The translations under genes were made by a program, and so were the position numbers. Of a DNA stretch of 64,000 nucleotides, positions 22,560-35,322 are shown one piece after another (positions within the stretch are counted from its first letter, which is position 1; every line of letters starts with the position of its first letter). The notes beneath the pieces were generated by a model. It was given only the letters and a program-made list of their open reading frames with translations, did not search any database and was not told where the DNA came from. The DNA comes from Primulina eburnea (Eukaryota > Streptophyta > Magnoliopsida > Lamiales > Gesneriaceae): assembly GCF_022965805.1 (NCBI RefSeq), contig NC_133101.1, positions 15,471,054-15,535,053 of the forward strand, given 5' to 3'.

Positions 22560-25400
22560 TTTATTTTTACTCATACTTGAATATTGTAAAACATGTCATG
22601 GATACAATTAACATTGAAAACTTTGGTATTATATCTTATAACTCATTTCTCTAGACAATTTATTTCAAAACTAAAGTTTTTTTTATTGTACTAAATAATT
22701 TTTTATAATCACGTTTTTTCCAGAAACATAATAGTAGTTACTATCAACTTTTATATTTTCTATATATAATTATTAAAAAAAAAATATTTCGCCTCCCTAA
22801 TCGAATTTTTTGGCTCCATCCCTGTCAGGGGTTCCCCGAGTTGGTGGACTTTGTTAGCTGTTGATCAATTGTTAAAAATTTTATTCCTTACAAACATATT
22901 TTCGGTCGAGCATGTCGCACATAATTTGTCTATTGCGATATACAAGACAAGGGTAGTTTGCGAGCTATCGCGTTAACTCGAAGTTTAGTTAATGCACACT
23001 GAAATGTAGCAACCGAAGTTTCATCGTCATATAAAAATGCAACTTACATAACTGAAAAAAATTGGAACACATTTTAATTTGAAGTCTTTGGGGAGGGATG
23101 TGCCAAGTATTAACAAATTTAAACACAGGCCAGCCAAATAATAATGCAATTAAAAATCTCACCAAATCAAATAAATAGCGAATTCCAATTAACACATAAT
23201 TAATTAAAAAACACAATAATTTTGGTAGGGTCTTTATGCCAAGAATGATATTTCTTTTCATAAAATAGAGACAAGAAAATTATGGAAACAATTTTGGTAT
23301 ACATCTTGTGCTTATAAATAAGACTACAAGAGACAAGATTGAAGTATGGTCTCATCGAAGGCCAATATTATCTTTGCTAGGAATGAAATTGTCTGCTTTA
23401 TTTTGTGCAATATTTCTATCTCACACACACACACACGCACGTCTTATTGAGAAATAACGATTTATTTGATGAATATGACTTTTGTGAGACAATCTAACAG
23501 ATCTATATATGGAACAAATATTAACATTCTTGACACAAAAATAATATGTTTTCATTATCAATCTGACAAAATTGACTCGTGAGACGGACTTATTAAAGTT
23601 TTTGTGTTAATTTATTTGGTGAAACATTATTTAAAATTATAATTATACATTCATTATATAACTTTATTGATAAAATTTTTGTTTTATTTTTCTAAAATAG
23701 TCTTTCTTCTTAAATATTGCAATCCTATCTTTATTTTATTTTTTTATCCAATCATATATTTATGTATGTTTGTAAACTTTTAGATTACAATATTACTCTT
23801 AATTAAAATTTAATAAAAACAAAAAATTATTATTATTAGCTAAATTTTCAACTGCATAAACATGTAACACTTGCAAAAAGTACTAGGTTGAAGAATAACA
23901 AAATATAATCCTTATTAAATAATTGTTTTAATTAATTATCTGAAAAATACACTAAAATTATCTTTTGGAGTTAATAATTTTAAAATAATCTACTATCAGA
24001 AATTATCCCAAAATTGGATATTTTGAAGATGTGGATGTATATATGTGTGTGTGTGTGTGTGTGTGTTATATATTTTTAAAAAAGATGTGGAAAAAATTAT
24101 TGAGACTAGTCCATTGTACCCAAAAAAGGAGATATAGCAACAATTAGCCCACTGTAAAGCTCACACACACATAAAAATAAGCCCCACCTGAGGCCCAAAG
24201 TGGGCACATGTGCAGCCGACAGAACGAGTGGCCCATCAGTCAAATGTGCGAGGTGACGGCACATGACCTACCATGCACCCACCACATGTTCGACCTATTG
24301 ACTCACACACATTTCTCCTTTTCCTTATCTTTCACGTCTTTTCTCGAATATGATTATATGAACGAGTTTGATAGTTGGCATTTGAGGGGAACCAAGTCAA
24401 GTTTGACTTTAAAAGAAATCAGACAGATTCAGTTTGATCAAGCAACGATGAATTCGAACTGTAATTGAAGTCCGAACATGTCGAATTTTAGCGATCTTCA
24501 ACCAGGTATGAATGCAAGAGCTCAAAATTTGAAATGTTTTGAGAAAAGATTTCTTCAAACCGTTTTCTGGTCTTGTGTATTTGTCGTTTTACGATTTTAG
24601 TCTTTTATGTTATCAAATTGAAGTTTTAATTACACATCTTTCGATTTTTGACAATATCATAATAACAGTGATGTCACATCAGTGCTATATTGGAAAAATC
24701 ACAAAAAAATTGACAAAAAAAAATATGATGAAGAAAAACTGAAATTTGAAAATATAGATGAGAATCAATATCGCAACACGTACATAAAAAAAAAAAATAA
24801 TAATTCTCTCATATCTTTTTACCAATAGTTTTATGTGATCGTTCCACGTTAGCTTTGTTTTGATTGAGACACCAATTATTTGCATGTACTGACTTGCTGG
24901 CTCACATTCTGAACTTAATGGTCAATCCTTAATCATATACACAAACATATTATACCCAATATTCATGGTTTTAGAACCATATTATGGGGTAGTTAAGGAT
25001 TCTAAAAGTATATATGGTTGGCTATGCCCTGCAACAGTTTTTATTTTGTTCATTCTCCGAGTTACCTAATTAGAAAAATGCAATCATTTCAACAAAGAGT
25101 TATTTTTCAAATCTTATTATTATTATTATTTAATTTTTGATTATTCTAACTAGAAAATCGTAATACAAGCATAAATAATTGTCAAATATTTCAATCAATT
25201 GATTATTTTTCTCAAAATTCGCAACAATATATTTTGAAGGTAAAATCCAAATCTGAAAATTCATATACATCATAAGTCAATTTTATCGCAAATTAAATAA
25301 TCACAACCAAATATTCTACATATTTTTATAAGAGTTGCATTTTATCTCAAAGTTTTATAATTTCATAACATATGACAATAAACCAACCAATAGACGATAA
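22560..25400. other. AT-rich intergenic DNA with a MITE remnant
   Basis: No supported gene. Between about 23485 and 23615 there is a decayed copy of the MITE described at 10246 (CTTTTGTGAGACAATCTAAC at the left, ACTCGTGAGACGGACTTATT at the right). A (GT)n microsatellite lies at about 24043-24066 and a short CA repeat near 23423-23437. Confidence 0.5.
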
Positions 25401-26461
25401 TGAAGTGTGATTTGTGGATGTTGTATTATCTTTTCCTTATTGATTTGATTGACTATAATATTTAATTATGGTTTTGCCTTTCTAGATAATTATGTTAATA
25501 TTTTATTGTGATATAATAACTTCCTTAAATATAATTTTATTCATGATAAGATTGTGTGGAATATTGGGTTTGCCTTTTCTAGATATTATATTTAAGATAA
25601 AGATCTTGAAGATATGATATTATTGGTTTAACTCTTAATTTCTTTATTTTGTAGATTTCTTTGTGAGATGAAGTGAATTATAAATAAGAGAGATGGAGAT
25701 TAAAGAAGAGAGAGAGAAGAGAGAGAAACTTAGAGAGTTTTAGTGGATGGGTTTTTTTTTACTTGGAAGAAATTTTCGTGGAGATTTTTGTGTGAGTTTT
25801 TGTGAGAGTGTTTTTCGTGGAAGAGTATTTCATGGAGGAGAGATTTTCGTAGGAGCTTTTTCGATCTATTGATCGTGTGTTTTTCAATCTTCACTTGAAA
25901 GTTTTCGTTGCTGCATATTGTGTGCACTTTGCACGTCGTGAATATCAGAGAAATAAGTCATCAAGGATCGTGCTGTTTTGAAGAGTGGTGATCGCGTGTT
26001 GCCGTGAATGTTGAGAACATCTGCAGACAACATCTGTGAAGAAGTTGGCTGAAGACTGTTTTCGTGGATTCCCTTTGGCATCACGTTTTGCTTTCTTGTT
26101 TTAGTTTTTATTCTGGTTATTTGTTTTTAGAAAGCATTTGTTTTCCAACTTGTTGAGGAAATTGATTTTTGTGAAAATCACTAGTGATAGGCTTTTGTGT
26201 AAACGATTTGGTTTTTCTAGTGATTAATTTTTGCCATAAGGCACCACACAAGTATTTATACTTGTGCATATTTAATCTCGTCCATTTATTTATTTTAAGT
26301 CAATTTGTGTTATAAAAATTAATTTTCCGCTGCATGTTGTCTGAGATGTTGTAACATTTAGAACAACATTTAATTCTGATAAAACACAAATTCTTTGTTT
26401 TTACATCCTATACTGAAAGTCTTATTATTTATTGTTATCTTTCGGACAATATATTCTAACA
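25401..26461 (+). repeat. E1 5' LTR
   Basis: About 1061 bp, starting TGAAG and ending CTAACA. A TATA-type sequence, ATTATAAATAAGAG, lies at 25678-25691. It closely matches 31312-32292, except that the first approximately 25 bases diverge and about 18 bases present in the 3' LTR are missing. Two copies of the recurrent quasi-palindromic word lie at about 25995-26033 and 26333-26370. Confidence 0.8.
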
Positions 26462-26666
26462 AGAGGTATCAGAGCCTACTCTTGATATACTAAGTGTTGA
26501 TTCTGGTTTTGTTTTGTTTGACAGAAATATCTAATGGACACATCCTTGACTGCACTGTTGACAGAAAATCGCTGGTTGCAGGTGAATCCTTTAGGTGTTG
26601 CCACACCTGGCCGCAACATATGCAAAAATTCAGTATGTCTGAAATCCACAACTTCTGGAAATTTGA

Positions 26667-27131
26667 GTGGAGATGATGAATCAGAAGCTGATGATAAAAA
26701 TCACTCTTGAAAGTGTGCAAAAGTTTTATGAAGAGTCATTTGAAGACTGGACCAAAAGAAACAAGTTGAACTCAAGTCTTGTGAAGGAGAACACTGATCT
26801 AAAAGCCGTAGTTGCAAAACTTGAGGTAATTTTGAGCAAAAATGATTTGGAACTTGGAAAGATCAAAGAAGAACTTCAAAAAGCAACTGAAACCTTGTCC
26901 AAGTTTAATTCGAGCACATCAAAGCTTGAAACCATTCTTTCAATGGGAAGAGATGACAAGAAGGGTTTGGGATTTAAAGACAGTGTATATGAAACTGGTG
27001 AATCTTCAAAATCCATTGTCTTTGTGAAAGGAAAAACTGAAACATTCAAACCGCCACAACCTACATCTTCAACCAAAAGCTTTTCACCGAAAAGACAAAC
27101 CACTGCATCTATTACTAAGAATAGAAAATGA
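26667..27131 (+). pseudogene. E1 gag remnant (C-terminal coiled-coil part)
   Basis: This 154-codon frame carries a heptad-like acidic/basic segment (LVKENTDLKAVVAKLEVIL and following) and then the GLGFKDS...FVKGK text typical of the region after the zinc knuckle in plant Copia gag. The gag core and the CCHC knuckle are absent; only about 200 bp separate the primer site from this frame. Gag would form the virus-like particle. This remnant cannot. Confidence 0.65.
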
Positions 27132-27203
27132 AGGTATGTATTCCATTACTGTTTTAAGCCATGACATATCAGGCCTTACTGTTTTAAACTCAGGGATGAT
27201 CGT

Positions 27204-28667
27204 ATGAATCGAAAGTCGAGTCGGATGTTGCCCCGAATGTTGTCCAACACTTCCTGCAACACTTCCCATCATCGACATACAATAAGACAAATTTGGGTAC
27301 CAAAGGTAAAAACGCACTGTAAAGTTGTCTATACTTCGTTAAAAACTAACACTGCAGGTCATTGGTACATTGATAGTGAAAGCTCACGCCACATGACTGG
27401 ATCACGAGAATATCTCACCGATTATGTTGAACAAAAATGTGGCAGAGTGACATATGGAGGGGGAGTTAAAGGAAAAATTGTTGGAAAGGGTACTTTGAAT
27501 GTTGAAGGATTGCCAAAGCTCCACAATGTGCTTTATGTTGAAGGATTGAATTCAAATCTTATAAGCATAAGCCAATCGTGTGATGATAATTTGCTTGTTA
27601 AATTTGATAAACATAACTGTGAAGTTTTTGATGAAGCGAACATGTGTATTATGATGGGTACAATATCTTCGGATAACTGCTATCAAATAGGTGAGGAACT
27701 TTCGTGCACACATGTGCAAATCACCGAACTTGACCTTTAGCATAAAAAACTCGGACATGCAAATTTCAAAACCTTGAAGAACTTGAGTAAGTACGATGCA
27801 GTACGAGGTATGCCTAATCTTTCATCTGGAATATCATATGTGTGCGGAGATTGTTAAAAAGGAAAACAGACGCGCGTGTCGCACCCAGTGTTGCCAACAT
27901 CTGGGACAACATGCTTTCTGGAATTACTGCACATGGATCTTATGGGTCATATGGAAGTGGAAAGCTATAGAGGTAAGAAGTATTCTTTTGTGTGTGTTGA
28001 TGATTTCTCACGGTTTTCATGTATAAGTTTCGTTAGGGAGAAATCGGACACTTTCGATGTGTTTAAACGATTGGTCAGAAGGATCACAAACTTCCATAAT
28101 TTGAAGGTGAGAAGGATCAGGACTAATCATGGTAAAGAATTTAAAAATTCTTCAATCTCATCACTTTGTGACAGGAAAGGAATTTCACATGAATTTTCGG
28201 CACCAAAAACTCCACAGCAGAATGGCATTGCCGAACGCAAGAATAGAACACTTCAAGAAATGACAAGGGTGATGTTGACTTCAAAGTGAATTTCAAAGCG
28301 TCTTTGGGCAGAAGCCCTTAACACCGCTTGCCACATTTCAAATAGGGTGTATTTGAGAAGTGGTTTGACTATGACATCGTATGAGATAATTATGGGAAAG
28401 AAGCCTAACCTTAAATATTTTCATGTTTTTGGCTGTGTGTGCTGTGTTTTGAATGACATGAATCAACTTGCCAAATTTGACTCAAAGAGTGATAAGTGTT
28501 TGTTTTTGGGATATGCCACTAATAGTCGTGCTTATCGGATGTTTAATCTTAGATTTAGGATTATTATGGAATCTATTAATGTTGTTTTTGATGATTATAC
28601 AGATCTGAAAAAGAGAACTGTTGAGGATGATGTGGATGAGCTTCTGGAAATTTCTATATCAATGTAA
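27204..28667 (+). pseudogene. E1 protease and integrase remnants
   Basis: Protease text (WYIDSESSRHMTG, about 27362 on) has Glu in place of Gly after the catalytic D-S of the usual DSG triad. The gag-pre-integrase region runs to a stop at 27738. The integrase core is open at 27876-28289 (ELLHMDLMG, CVDDFSRF, TPQQNGIAERKNR). The second catalytic position reads T-N-H-G-K-E where an Asp is expected, so the DDE triad is lost. A stop at 28287-28289 separates it from a further integrase segment at 28347-28667. At least three lesions make it inactive. A quasi-palindromic word (about 27876-27913) is read in frame inside this region. Confidence 0.8.
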
Positions 28668-28739
28668 AATACAGATGTTGCCCCAGATGTTGCAACATCT
28701 AGCACAACATGTGACACTGAAGTAACTGGATCTGAAGAA

Positions 28740-29911
28740 GTGACAAACAGTGATGATGCAGTAAATGGTGGACAGAACATTCAAACTAAAATCCAGAAAA
28801 ATCATCCATCATCCCAAATAATTGGAAGTGTGCATGGAGAAGTTCAAATTCGAAAGAAAGAGAAAGTGGATTACCGCAAGTTGGCTGGATTTATTTGCAT
28901 GATCTCTACGTACTCAAATGTTAGATTTTCATGTTTTCTATCTAATTTCGAACCCAAAAATGTTGATGAGGCGTTAAAAGATGAATTTTGGGTTAATGCA
29001 ATGCATGAGGAGCTTGAGCAATTTGTTCGAAATGATGTTTGGACTTTGGTTCCACCTCCTGACTATGGTAACATAATTGGTACAAAATAGATTTTCAAGA
29101 ATAAAACTGATGAGTCGGGAAACATCATTCGAAACAAAGCAAGGTTGGTTGCTCAAGAGTACACACAGGTTGAAGGGGTTGATTTTGATGAGACATTTGC
29201 TCTTGTTGACCGCATTTAGTCAGTCAGACTATTGCTAGCTATTGCATGCTATATGAAAATCAAACCTTTTCAAATGGATGTCAAAAGTGCGTTTTTAAAT
29301 GGGTTTTTGAGTGAGGAAGTGTATGTAAGACAACATAAGGGTTTTGAGGATCCACACCATTTGGATCATGTCTACAAATTGAAGAAGACACTTTATGGTT
29401 TGAAGCAAGCACCACGTACATGGTATGGGAGATTAACAGAATATCTACTTGAAATCGGCTTCAAACGAGGTGAGGTAGACAAAACTCTTTTTATTCAAAA
29501 GTCCAAAGGTGAGATTCTTATTTTTCAAGTTTGTGTTGTTGATATAATCTTTGGTTCCTCATCTCAAAAGCATGCTGATAATTTTGTTGAGTGCATGTCA
29601 TCTACATTTGAAATGAGCGTGGTTGGTGAATTAAGTTTCTTTCTTGGTTTACAAATAAAACAAATGCATGATGACATCTTTTTGTGTCTCTTTCAACGGC
29701 TGAATCCGAATATGTGGCAGCAAGAAGTGGTTGCACTCAACTTTTGTGGATGAATCAAATGGTAGAAGACTATGGGCTTAAAAGTGAAACTTTAGTTGTG
29801 TACTGTGATAATTCTAGTACAATTGATATTTCAACAAATCCAGTAAAACACTCTCGAACAAAACACATTGACATTAGACATCACTTTATTCGAGATTTAG
29901 TAGGAAAATGA
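28740..29911 (+). pseudogene. E1 reverse transcriptase / RNase H remnant
   Basis: Blocks 28740-29090, 29232-29753 and 29684-29911 cover the RT palm ([26 protein letters not shown]) and the end of RNase H ([27 protein letters not shown]). The RT catalytic box reads CVVD where YVDD is expected. Stops lie near 29088 and 29217. An internal deletion near 29690 joins the RT segment LGLQIKQMHDDIF almost directly to RNase H, removing roughly 600 bp compared with E2. It cannot be functional. Confidence 0.85.
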
Positions 29912-31311
29912 TTGATTTGAATTGAATTTTTGGTACAAATAACCAACTGGCTGACATATTCACAAAAGCATTAGATTTTGAGAGATTCTCCAACCTTAGG
30001 AAATCTCTCAGCATGTGTTCTGTATAAACATACATAGATGTTGTCTCAGATGTTACAACATCTCGGACAATACCTAACATGCATGTGCATTTCTAGGACT
30101 TAGACATACTGCATTTGCATTCATACTGTTATATGATGTGTTATCACAATGTTGCATAATCTTCTGGTGCACTTATAATTTCTTGTTCTATCTAATCTTA
30201 ACACACTTGGATATGCTTAACAATCTGATTAAATCACAAAGTAGTTGAAGGATGATCATGTACTCCATGACATTGTCCCATACGAAAAGTGACTTGGAAA
30301 GATCGAGTAAAAAGACAAATTAATTATGCATATGCTCTGTATCAGAAGAAAAGATCGGAAAAAGCTACATAAAAGAGTCCAATGAAGACTGTGCTTTTAG
30401 TGTGGGAGCTACCTCTTCTGAATTTCATACAGAAGGTAAAATAGAAGAAATTGGAAAAAGCTACCTAGAGGAGTCCTAAAGAAGTCCGTTCTTCTAGTGT
30501 GGGAGCTACCACTTCTATGATCAGATAGTTGTTAAGTCACCAAGTATGAAGAAAAATCAAAATTGTTTTTTCTGGAATTGTGCGTGTTGTCAGAAAATGT
30601 TGCCAACATTTGTTAAAACATTTCATTTGTGAACATATATCATATTTGTTTTCATGTTTCTATTTCTGTTACATTCTGTTATTAGGCATAAATATGTCAT
30701 GCATAAACATACCATTGTGAATATTGTTGTGTCATGAGGTATGAGTATTTCAACAGAGAAAATTCGTTAAAAATCCAGATTTTACGAAAAATTGAATATG
30801 TGTGATCTTCGATATTTCAGTGGTGATAATTCGGTGTGAGTTTTAATTCTGGAATTTTTTTTCAAATGATTTTGACGCAATTATCTCAGTAATTTTTGAT
30901 AATGATTACGGACTAAAGCTGATCTTGTCTCCTATGAGAACTTAGTTTCTGACTATCGTCTAGCTATGGAGGTGATGTCCATTCTGGACAAAATGGGGGG
31001 AGAAGATGCGACTCAAACTCAAGGGACTGTGAATTGAAAGGATTACATGATACCATCTATCTGATACCTTTTCTTGATTTCTTTTAATGTTCTTCTCTGT
31101 TAAAGGTTCTGCTTCCCTGATGTGTTTTTTTTAGTGAACTGTTAATGATTTTTGTAGGTGTTGTCTCAGGTGTTGCCAACACAACGAACAACACCCGTAC
31201 TAACTTGATTTTATTCAAGAGGAGAAAAATTCTCATATTGAGGGGGATTTAACTGGAGTTTAACTGAGAAATTGAGTTTGATTTTGTCCAGAAAGACAAA
31301 AAAGGGGAGAT
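29912..31311 (+). other. E1 non-coding 3' region
   Basis: Sequence between the RNase H remnant and the 3' LTR, without a supported ORF. It contains three copies of the quasi-palindromic word (about 30037-30070, 30583-30624, 31158-31193). A segment with TGTGGGAGCTACC is duplicated near 30408 and 30498. It ends in a polypurine tract. Confidence 0.6.
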
Positions 31312-32292
31312 TGAAGGAAAATATAATTTCCATAGTAAATTGATTTCCCTAATATTATCTTTTTCTTGTTGATTTGATTAACTATAATATTTAATTATGG
31401 TTTTGCCTTTCTAGATAATTATGTTAAGATTTTATTGTGATATAATATCTTCCTTAAATCTAATTTCATTCATGATAAGATTGTGTGGAATATTGGGTTT
31501 GATTTTTCTAGATATTATATTTATGATAAAGATCTTGAAGATATGATATTATTGGTTTAACTCTTGATTTCTTTATTTTGTAGATTTCCTTGTGAGATGA
31601 AGTGAATTATAAACAAGAGAGATGGAGATTAAAGAAGAGAGAGAAATTTAGAGAGTTTTAGTGGATGATTTTTTTTTTTTTACTTGGAAGAAATTTTCGT
31701 GGAGATTTTTGTGTGAGTTTTTGTGAGAGTGTTTTTCGTGGAAGAGTATTTCATGGAGGAGAGATTTTCGTAGGAGCTTTTTCGATCTATTGATCGTGTG
31801 TTTTTCAATCTTCACTTGAAAGTTTTCGTTGCTGCATATTGTGTGCACTTTGCACGTCGTGAATATCAGAGAAATAAGTCATCAAGGATCGTGCTGTTTT
31901 GAAGAGTGGTGATCGCGTGTTGCCGTGAATGTTGGGAACATCTGCAGACAACATCTGTGAAGAAGTTGGCTGAAGACTGTTGTCGTGGATTCCCTTTTGG
32001 CATCGCGTTTTGCTTTCTTGTTTTAGTTTTTATTCCGGTTATTTGTTTTTAGAAATCATTTGTTTTCTCAACTTGTTGAGGAAATTGATTTTTGTGAAAA
32101 TCACTAGTGATAGGTTTTTGTGTAAACGATTTGGTTTTTCTAGTGATTAATTTTTGCCATAAGGCACCGCACAAGTATTTATACTTGTGCATATTTAATC
32201 TCGTCCATTTATTTATTTTAAGTCAATTTGTGTTATAAAAGTTAATTTTCCGCTTCATGTTGTCCGAGATGTTGTAACATCTGGAACAACAT
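31312..32292 (+). repeat. E1 3' LTR, left part
   Basis: Left 981 bp of the 3' LTR, starting TGAAGGAAAATATAATTTCC and interrupted at 32292 by E2. The remaining 92 bp are at 48269-48360. The 5 bases AACAT at 32288-32292 are repeated at 48264-48268. Confidence 0.85.
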
Positions 32293-33278
32293 TGTTAGAC
32301 ATGAATTCTATTGTGGCGATGATAACTAAAACCAGTAGACCAGCAGACCAGATCAAACGTCTAATTTATCATTAGCTGCTGTTCTAGTAAAACTAAATCA
32401 GATAGAAGAGATAGTTATACAAAACCAGTAGAAGACGTTGCCTAACGTTACTTCTTTAATGTTACCGTTAAGGGTTCCAAGTACTAGTATTAATTGCGGC
32501 ATTAATTGCTATACTGAATCATTTAATGCACCTTACCCATTTTGGTATAAAACAGAACTGATTGTTCTACAGTCTTGTTGCAGGAACTTCTTTTGGCAAT
32601 ATAGCTGACTCTATCAGACTATCTGAAGACTATTCTGATTTATGGACGTTGAACTCAGTTGCTCTTATATAAGGGTAACAAACCTTACTCAAAAGCAAGG
32701 TTACAAAAACAGATTTTCAAGGATCAAAGCTTTTACATCGAAATCACTCTTAAAGTTCAACAAAAAGAAAAGTAGCACACGCTTCATAGCAATTATCTGA
32801 TCATTTGAAGATCATCTTGTGCTACTGATCATCACACTCTTCACTATCACTACACTATCTTTACTTCATCAAGAAGAGTTTGTAATCTGAAAAGAGTCTT
32901 TTCAGAACCTTGTGTTACGCACATTTGTGAGTTGAGAAACTAAGAGTTTCAGTAGGCTGAAGTGTAAGTCCTTCTGAAGTGGGTGTGTACAAGAGTTGTA
33001 CTGTAATATCCAAAGTCTTTTAGTTATACCTTCTGGAAACAGAAGAAGGGGAGACGTAGAAGAGTTTATCTTCGAACTTCCATAAACAACTGCTGCCTAC
33101 TGTTTTACTGTTTTTCTACTACTTCATCAGATTGTTTCCGCACATTTTCATTGTAATCAGGTGAAAGTACACGCACAAGATCAACTACTATTCTTAACAG
33201 GATTCTAGTACTTCATTAGAACGAAAAACGAGTTGAGTTTATTCACCCCCCTTCTAAACTCAACTTCGATCCTCAACA
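32293..33278 (+). repeat. E2 5' LTR
   Basis: 986 bp, TG...CA. TATA-type sequence TTATATAA at 32665-32672 probably sets the transcription start. It is rich in the words CAGTAG and CTACTG. Confidence 0.92.
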
Positions 33279-33280
33279 AT

Positions 33281-33292
33281 TGGTATCAGAGC
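33281..33292 (+). other. E2 primer-binding site
   Basis: TGGTATCAGAGC, two bases after the 5' LTR. It is complementary to the 3' end of plant initiator Met-tRNA, which primes minus-strand DNA synthesis. Confidence 0.92.
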
Positions 33293-33324
33293 AGGTTATT
33301 CTTGTTTGTGAAAAACTACAACAA

Positions 33325-35322
33325 ATGGCACATTTTAGCAAGATCCCTATGTTCTCTAAGGAAGATTTTGATGACTGGAAGATAAGAATGCAAGCACATC
33401 TTGCAGCACAAGACGATGACATGTGGTATGTCATCACAGATGGTCCACTGAGAATCTTAAAGCCTAATACAGCTATTGCTGTCACTGACGGAACACCACA
33501 GATGGTCGAAAAATCAAGAAGTGAATGGACCAGTGAAGATAAGAAAAAGGCCAATCTTGATAATGTGGCGAAAGATATATTGTATAAAACTCTAGACAAG
33601 AACACCTTCGTCAAGATAAAGATGTGTTCTACTGCAAAGGATATTTGGGAAAAGCTCATCCAGATATGCGAAGGGAATGAGCAAACAAAAGAAAACAAAC
33701 TGTCTGTAGCCATGCAGAAGTTTGAAAATCTAAAAATGAGAGCTGGTGAAACTCTAAATGAGTTCGATGAAAGATTCAGTAGCCTGGTCAATGAGATAGC
33801 TGCTCTGGGTAAAGAGCATAGCAACAGGGAAATAGCCCTCAAGGTGATGAGAGCATTACCTAGAGAATGGGATGTTAAAACAATGGCTATGAGAGTATCC
33901 AAAGACTTGAACAAATTGGAGCTGAACGATTTATTTGCAGATCTGAAAGCCTACGAGTTCGAATTGGAAGTGAGAAGTGGAGAAAAGCCTTCAAGCCTAC
34001 CAACCAAGGCTCTTGCTGCTACTGCTACTGCTACTGCTACTGCCTCTACCTCTTCTACTGCTGCTGCAGTTGTACCTCAGGCATTACCGACTGTGATCAC
34101 TGACAATACTCTGGAGAAGACTGCTGAACAAATCAGTAGTGATGCTATGTCTCTGTTTGTAAAGAAATTCTCCAGGTTCATGAAGAAGAACCATCGAACT
34201 TATCAGGGTCCCAATCGCAACTTCAAGAAAGACTCACCATCTGGTGATATGGGATGCTTTAACTGTGGAAAGATAGGTCATTTCATTGCAGATTGTCCTA
34301 AACCAAAGAAGGATGACCAAAAGAGAAAGGATCACAAAAGGAATGACAAAAAGTCCAGAAGAGATCGAAAAGCGATGATTGCAGAAGAAAGCAAATCCAA
34401 GTGGGCGGACTCTAGCTCTGAGTCATCTGACTCAGAAAGCCATTCCAGTGACAGTGATTCAGAAGAAGTAAAATGTCTCATGGCAGACACTGACTCAACC
34501 TCGACATCTGGAGAGGTATTTGATTTTGACTCCGACGAATTTACACGAACTGATCTGATTAATGCTTTACATGATATGGTAGAAGAGTATTCTAGACTTT
34601 CTCAATCATTCGAGGAAGTTAAGATCGAAAATCAGGACTTAAAGAATCAGAACAGTAAGTTAACTTGCGTGCAAGTAGACAGCTGTAATGATTTACAAGT
34701 TGAGATGAGTAAATTGATAACTGAGAATGAAAGAGCCAAAGCAGATTACCAGAAGGTGCTTTCTGAGAACCAGAAGTTGTCGCTACTGGTAAATGCTTGG
34801 AATAAGTCTTCTGTTTCATTGGAAAAGATGCAAGAATTACAAAAACAGTCTGGAGACAGGAGTGGTCTCGGATTTTGTAATGATGAAGGATCTTCTGAAA
34901 CGAATACCAAGCCAAAACTGGATATGTGCAAAGGGAAATATATTCATTTTGTGAAATCCAGCATGGTACAGGAACCAGTAGTATCTACTGCTTCAGTTGA
35001 AAGGAATGTAAATCTAACGAACAGAAGAACGCACTATGGTCTGGGTTACGTTAAACCTAAGGAAAAAGTTGACCAGAGTTACAGATTCAGAAGAGAATTC
35101 AACTCTGGAAGACAACATCCTATGAAGGTTAAAAACTACCAGTACTACAACTCTAAGCCTGTTCAGAAGAGATACAGACTGGAAAACAGAAACAGAAGGG
35201 AAGAACACCATTTTGATATGCATAACGTTAGAAATAACAGATCTTCGTTGCACACACATCTTTGGATATCCGAAGTACAAAGTCCCCAAGAGTTGTACAA
35301 ATGTGGGTTCCCAAAGGACTGA
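33325..35322 (+). CDS. E2 gag polyprotein
   Basis: The ATG at 33325 (MAHFSKIPMFSKEDFDDWKI) is chosen because the open frame before it runs through the primer-binding site. Gag assembles the cytoplasmic virus-like particle and packages RNA. The N-terminal half is the Copia gag (UBN2-like) domain with KDIWEKLIQICEG and GETLNEFDERFSSLV. A CCHC knuckle, CFNCGKIGHFIADC, is encoded near 34256-34297. It is followed by a lysine-rich stretch, a Ser/Asp-rich stretch and a long coiled coil (EEVKIENQDLKNQNSKL and on). The last 25 or so codons differ from E3 because of a one-base loss near 35246. In the E3 frame the protein would end at a TAG in CCC-AAA-TAG. It is otherwise open, with about 665 residues. 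Confidence 0.85.
   Translation: MAHFSKIPMFSKEDFDDWKIRMQAHLAAQDDDMWYVITDGPLRILKPNTAIAVTDGTPQMVEKSRSEWTSEDKKKANLDNVAKDILYKTLDKNTFVKIKMCSTAKDIWEKLIQICEGNEQTKENKLSVAMQKFENLKMRAGETLNEFDERFSSLVNEIAALGKEHSNREIALKVMRALPREWDVKTMAMRVSKDLNKLELNDLFADLKAYEFELEVRSGEKPSSLPTKALAATATATATASTSSTAAAVVPQALPTVITDNTLEKTAEQISSDAMSLFVKKFSRFMKKNHRTYQGPNRNFKKDSPSGDMGCFNCGKIGHFIADCPKPKKDDQKRKDHKRNDKKSRRDRKAMIAEESKSKWADSSSESSDSESHSSDSDSEEVKCLMADTDSTSTSGEVFDFDSDEFTRTDLINALHDMVEEYSRLSQSFEEVKIENQDLKNQNSKLTCVQVDSCNDLQVEMSKLITENERAKADYQKVLSENQKLSLLVNAWNKSSVSLEKMQELQKQSGDRSGLGFCNDEGSSETNTKPKLDMCKGKYIHFVKSSMVQEPVVSTASVERNVNLTNRRTHYGLGYVKPKEKVDQSYRFRREFNSGRQHPMKVKNYQYYNSKPVQKRYRLENRNRREEHHFDMHNVRNNRSSLHTHLWISEVQSPQELYKCGFPKD

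Noticed and set aside
24208..24468. 86-codon open frame in intergenic DNA
   Set aside because: No recognisable domain, promoter or homologous copy in the window; consistent with chance.
33280..33324. Upstream start for E2 gag (and the same in E3)
   Set aside because: The frame before ATG 33325 begins with TTG and runs through the primer-binding site, so it is not a credible start.
33273..33914. Long antisense open frame over gag (also 52481-52999)
   Set aside because: It mirrors a conserved sense gag domain with strong codon bias; the antisense frame has no start context, TATA box or domain.
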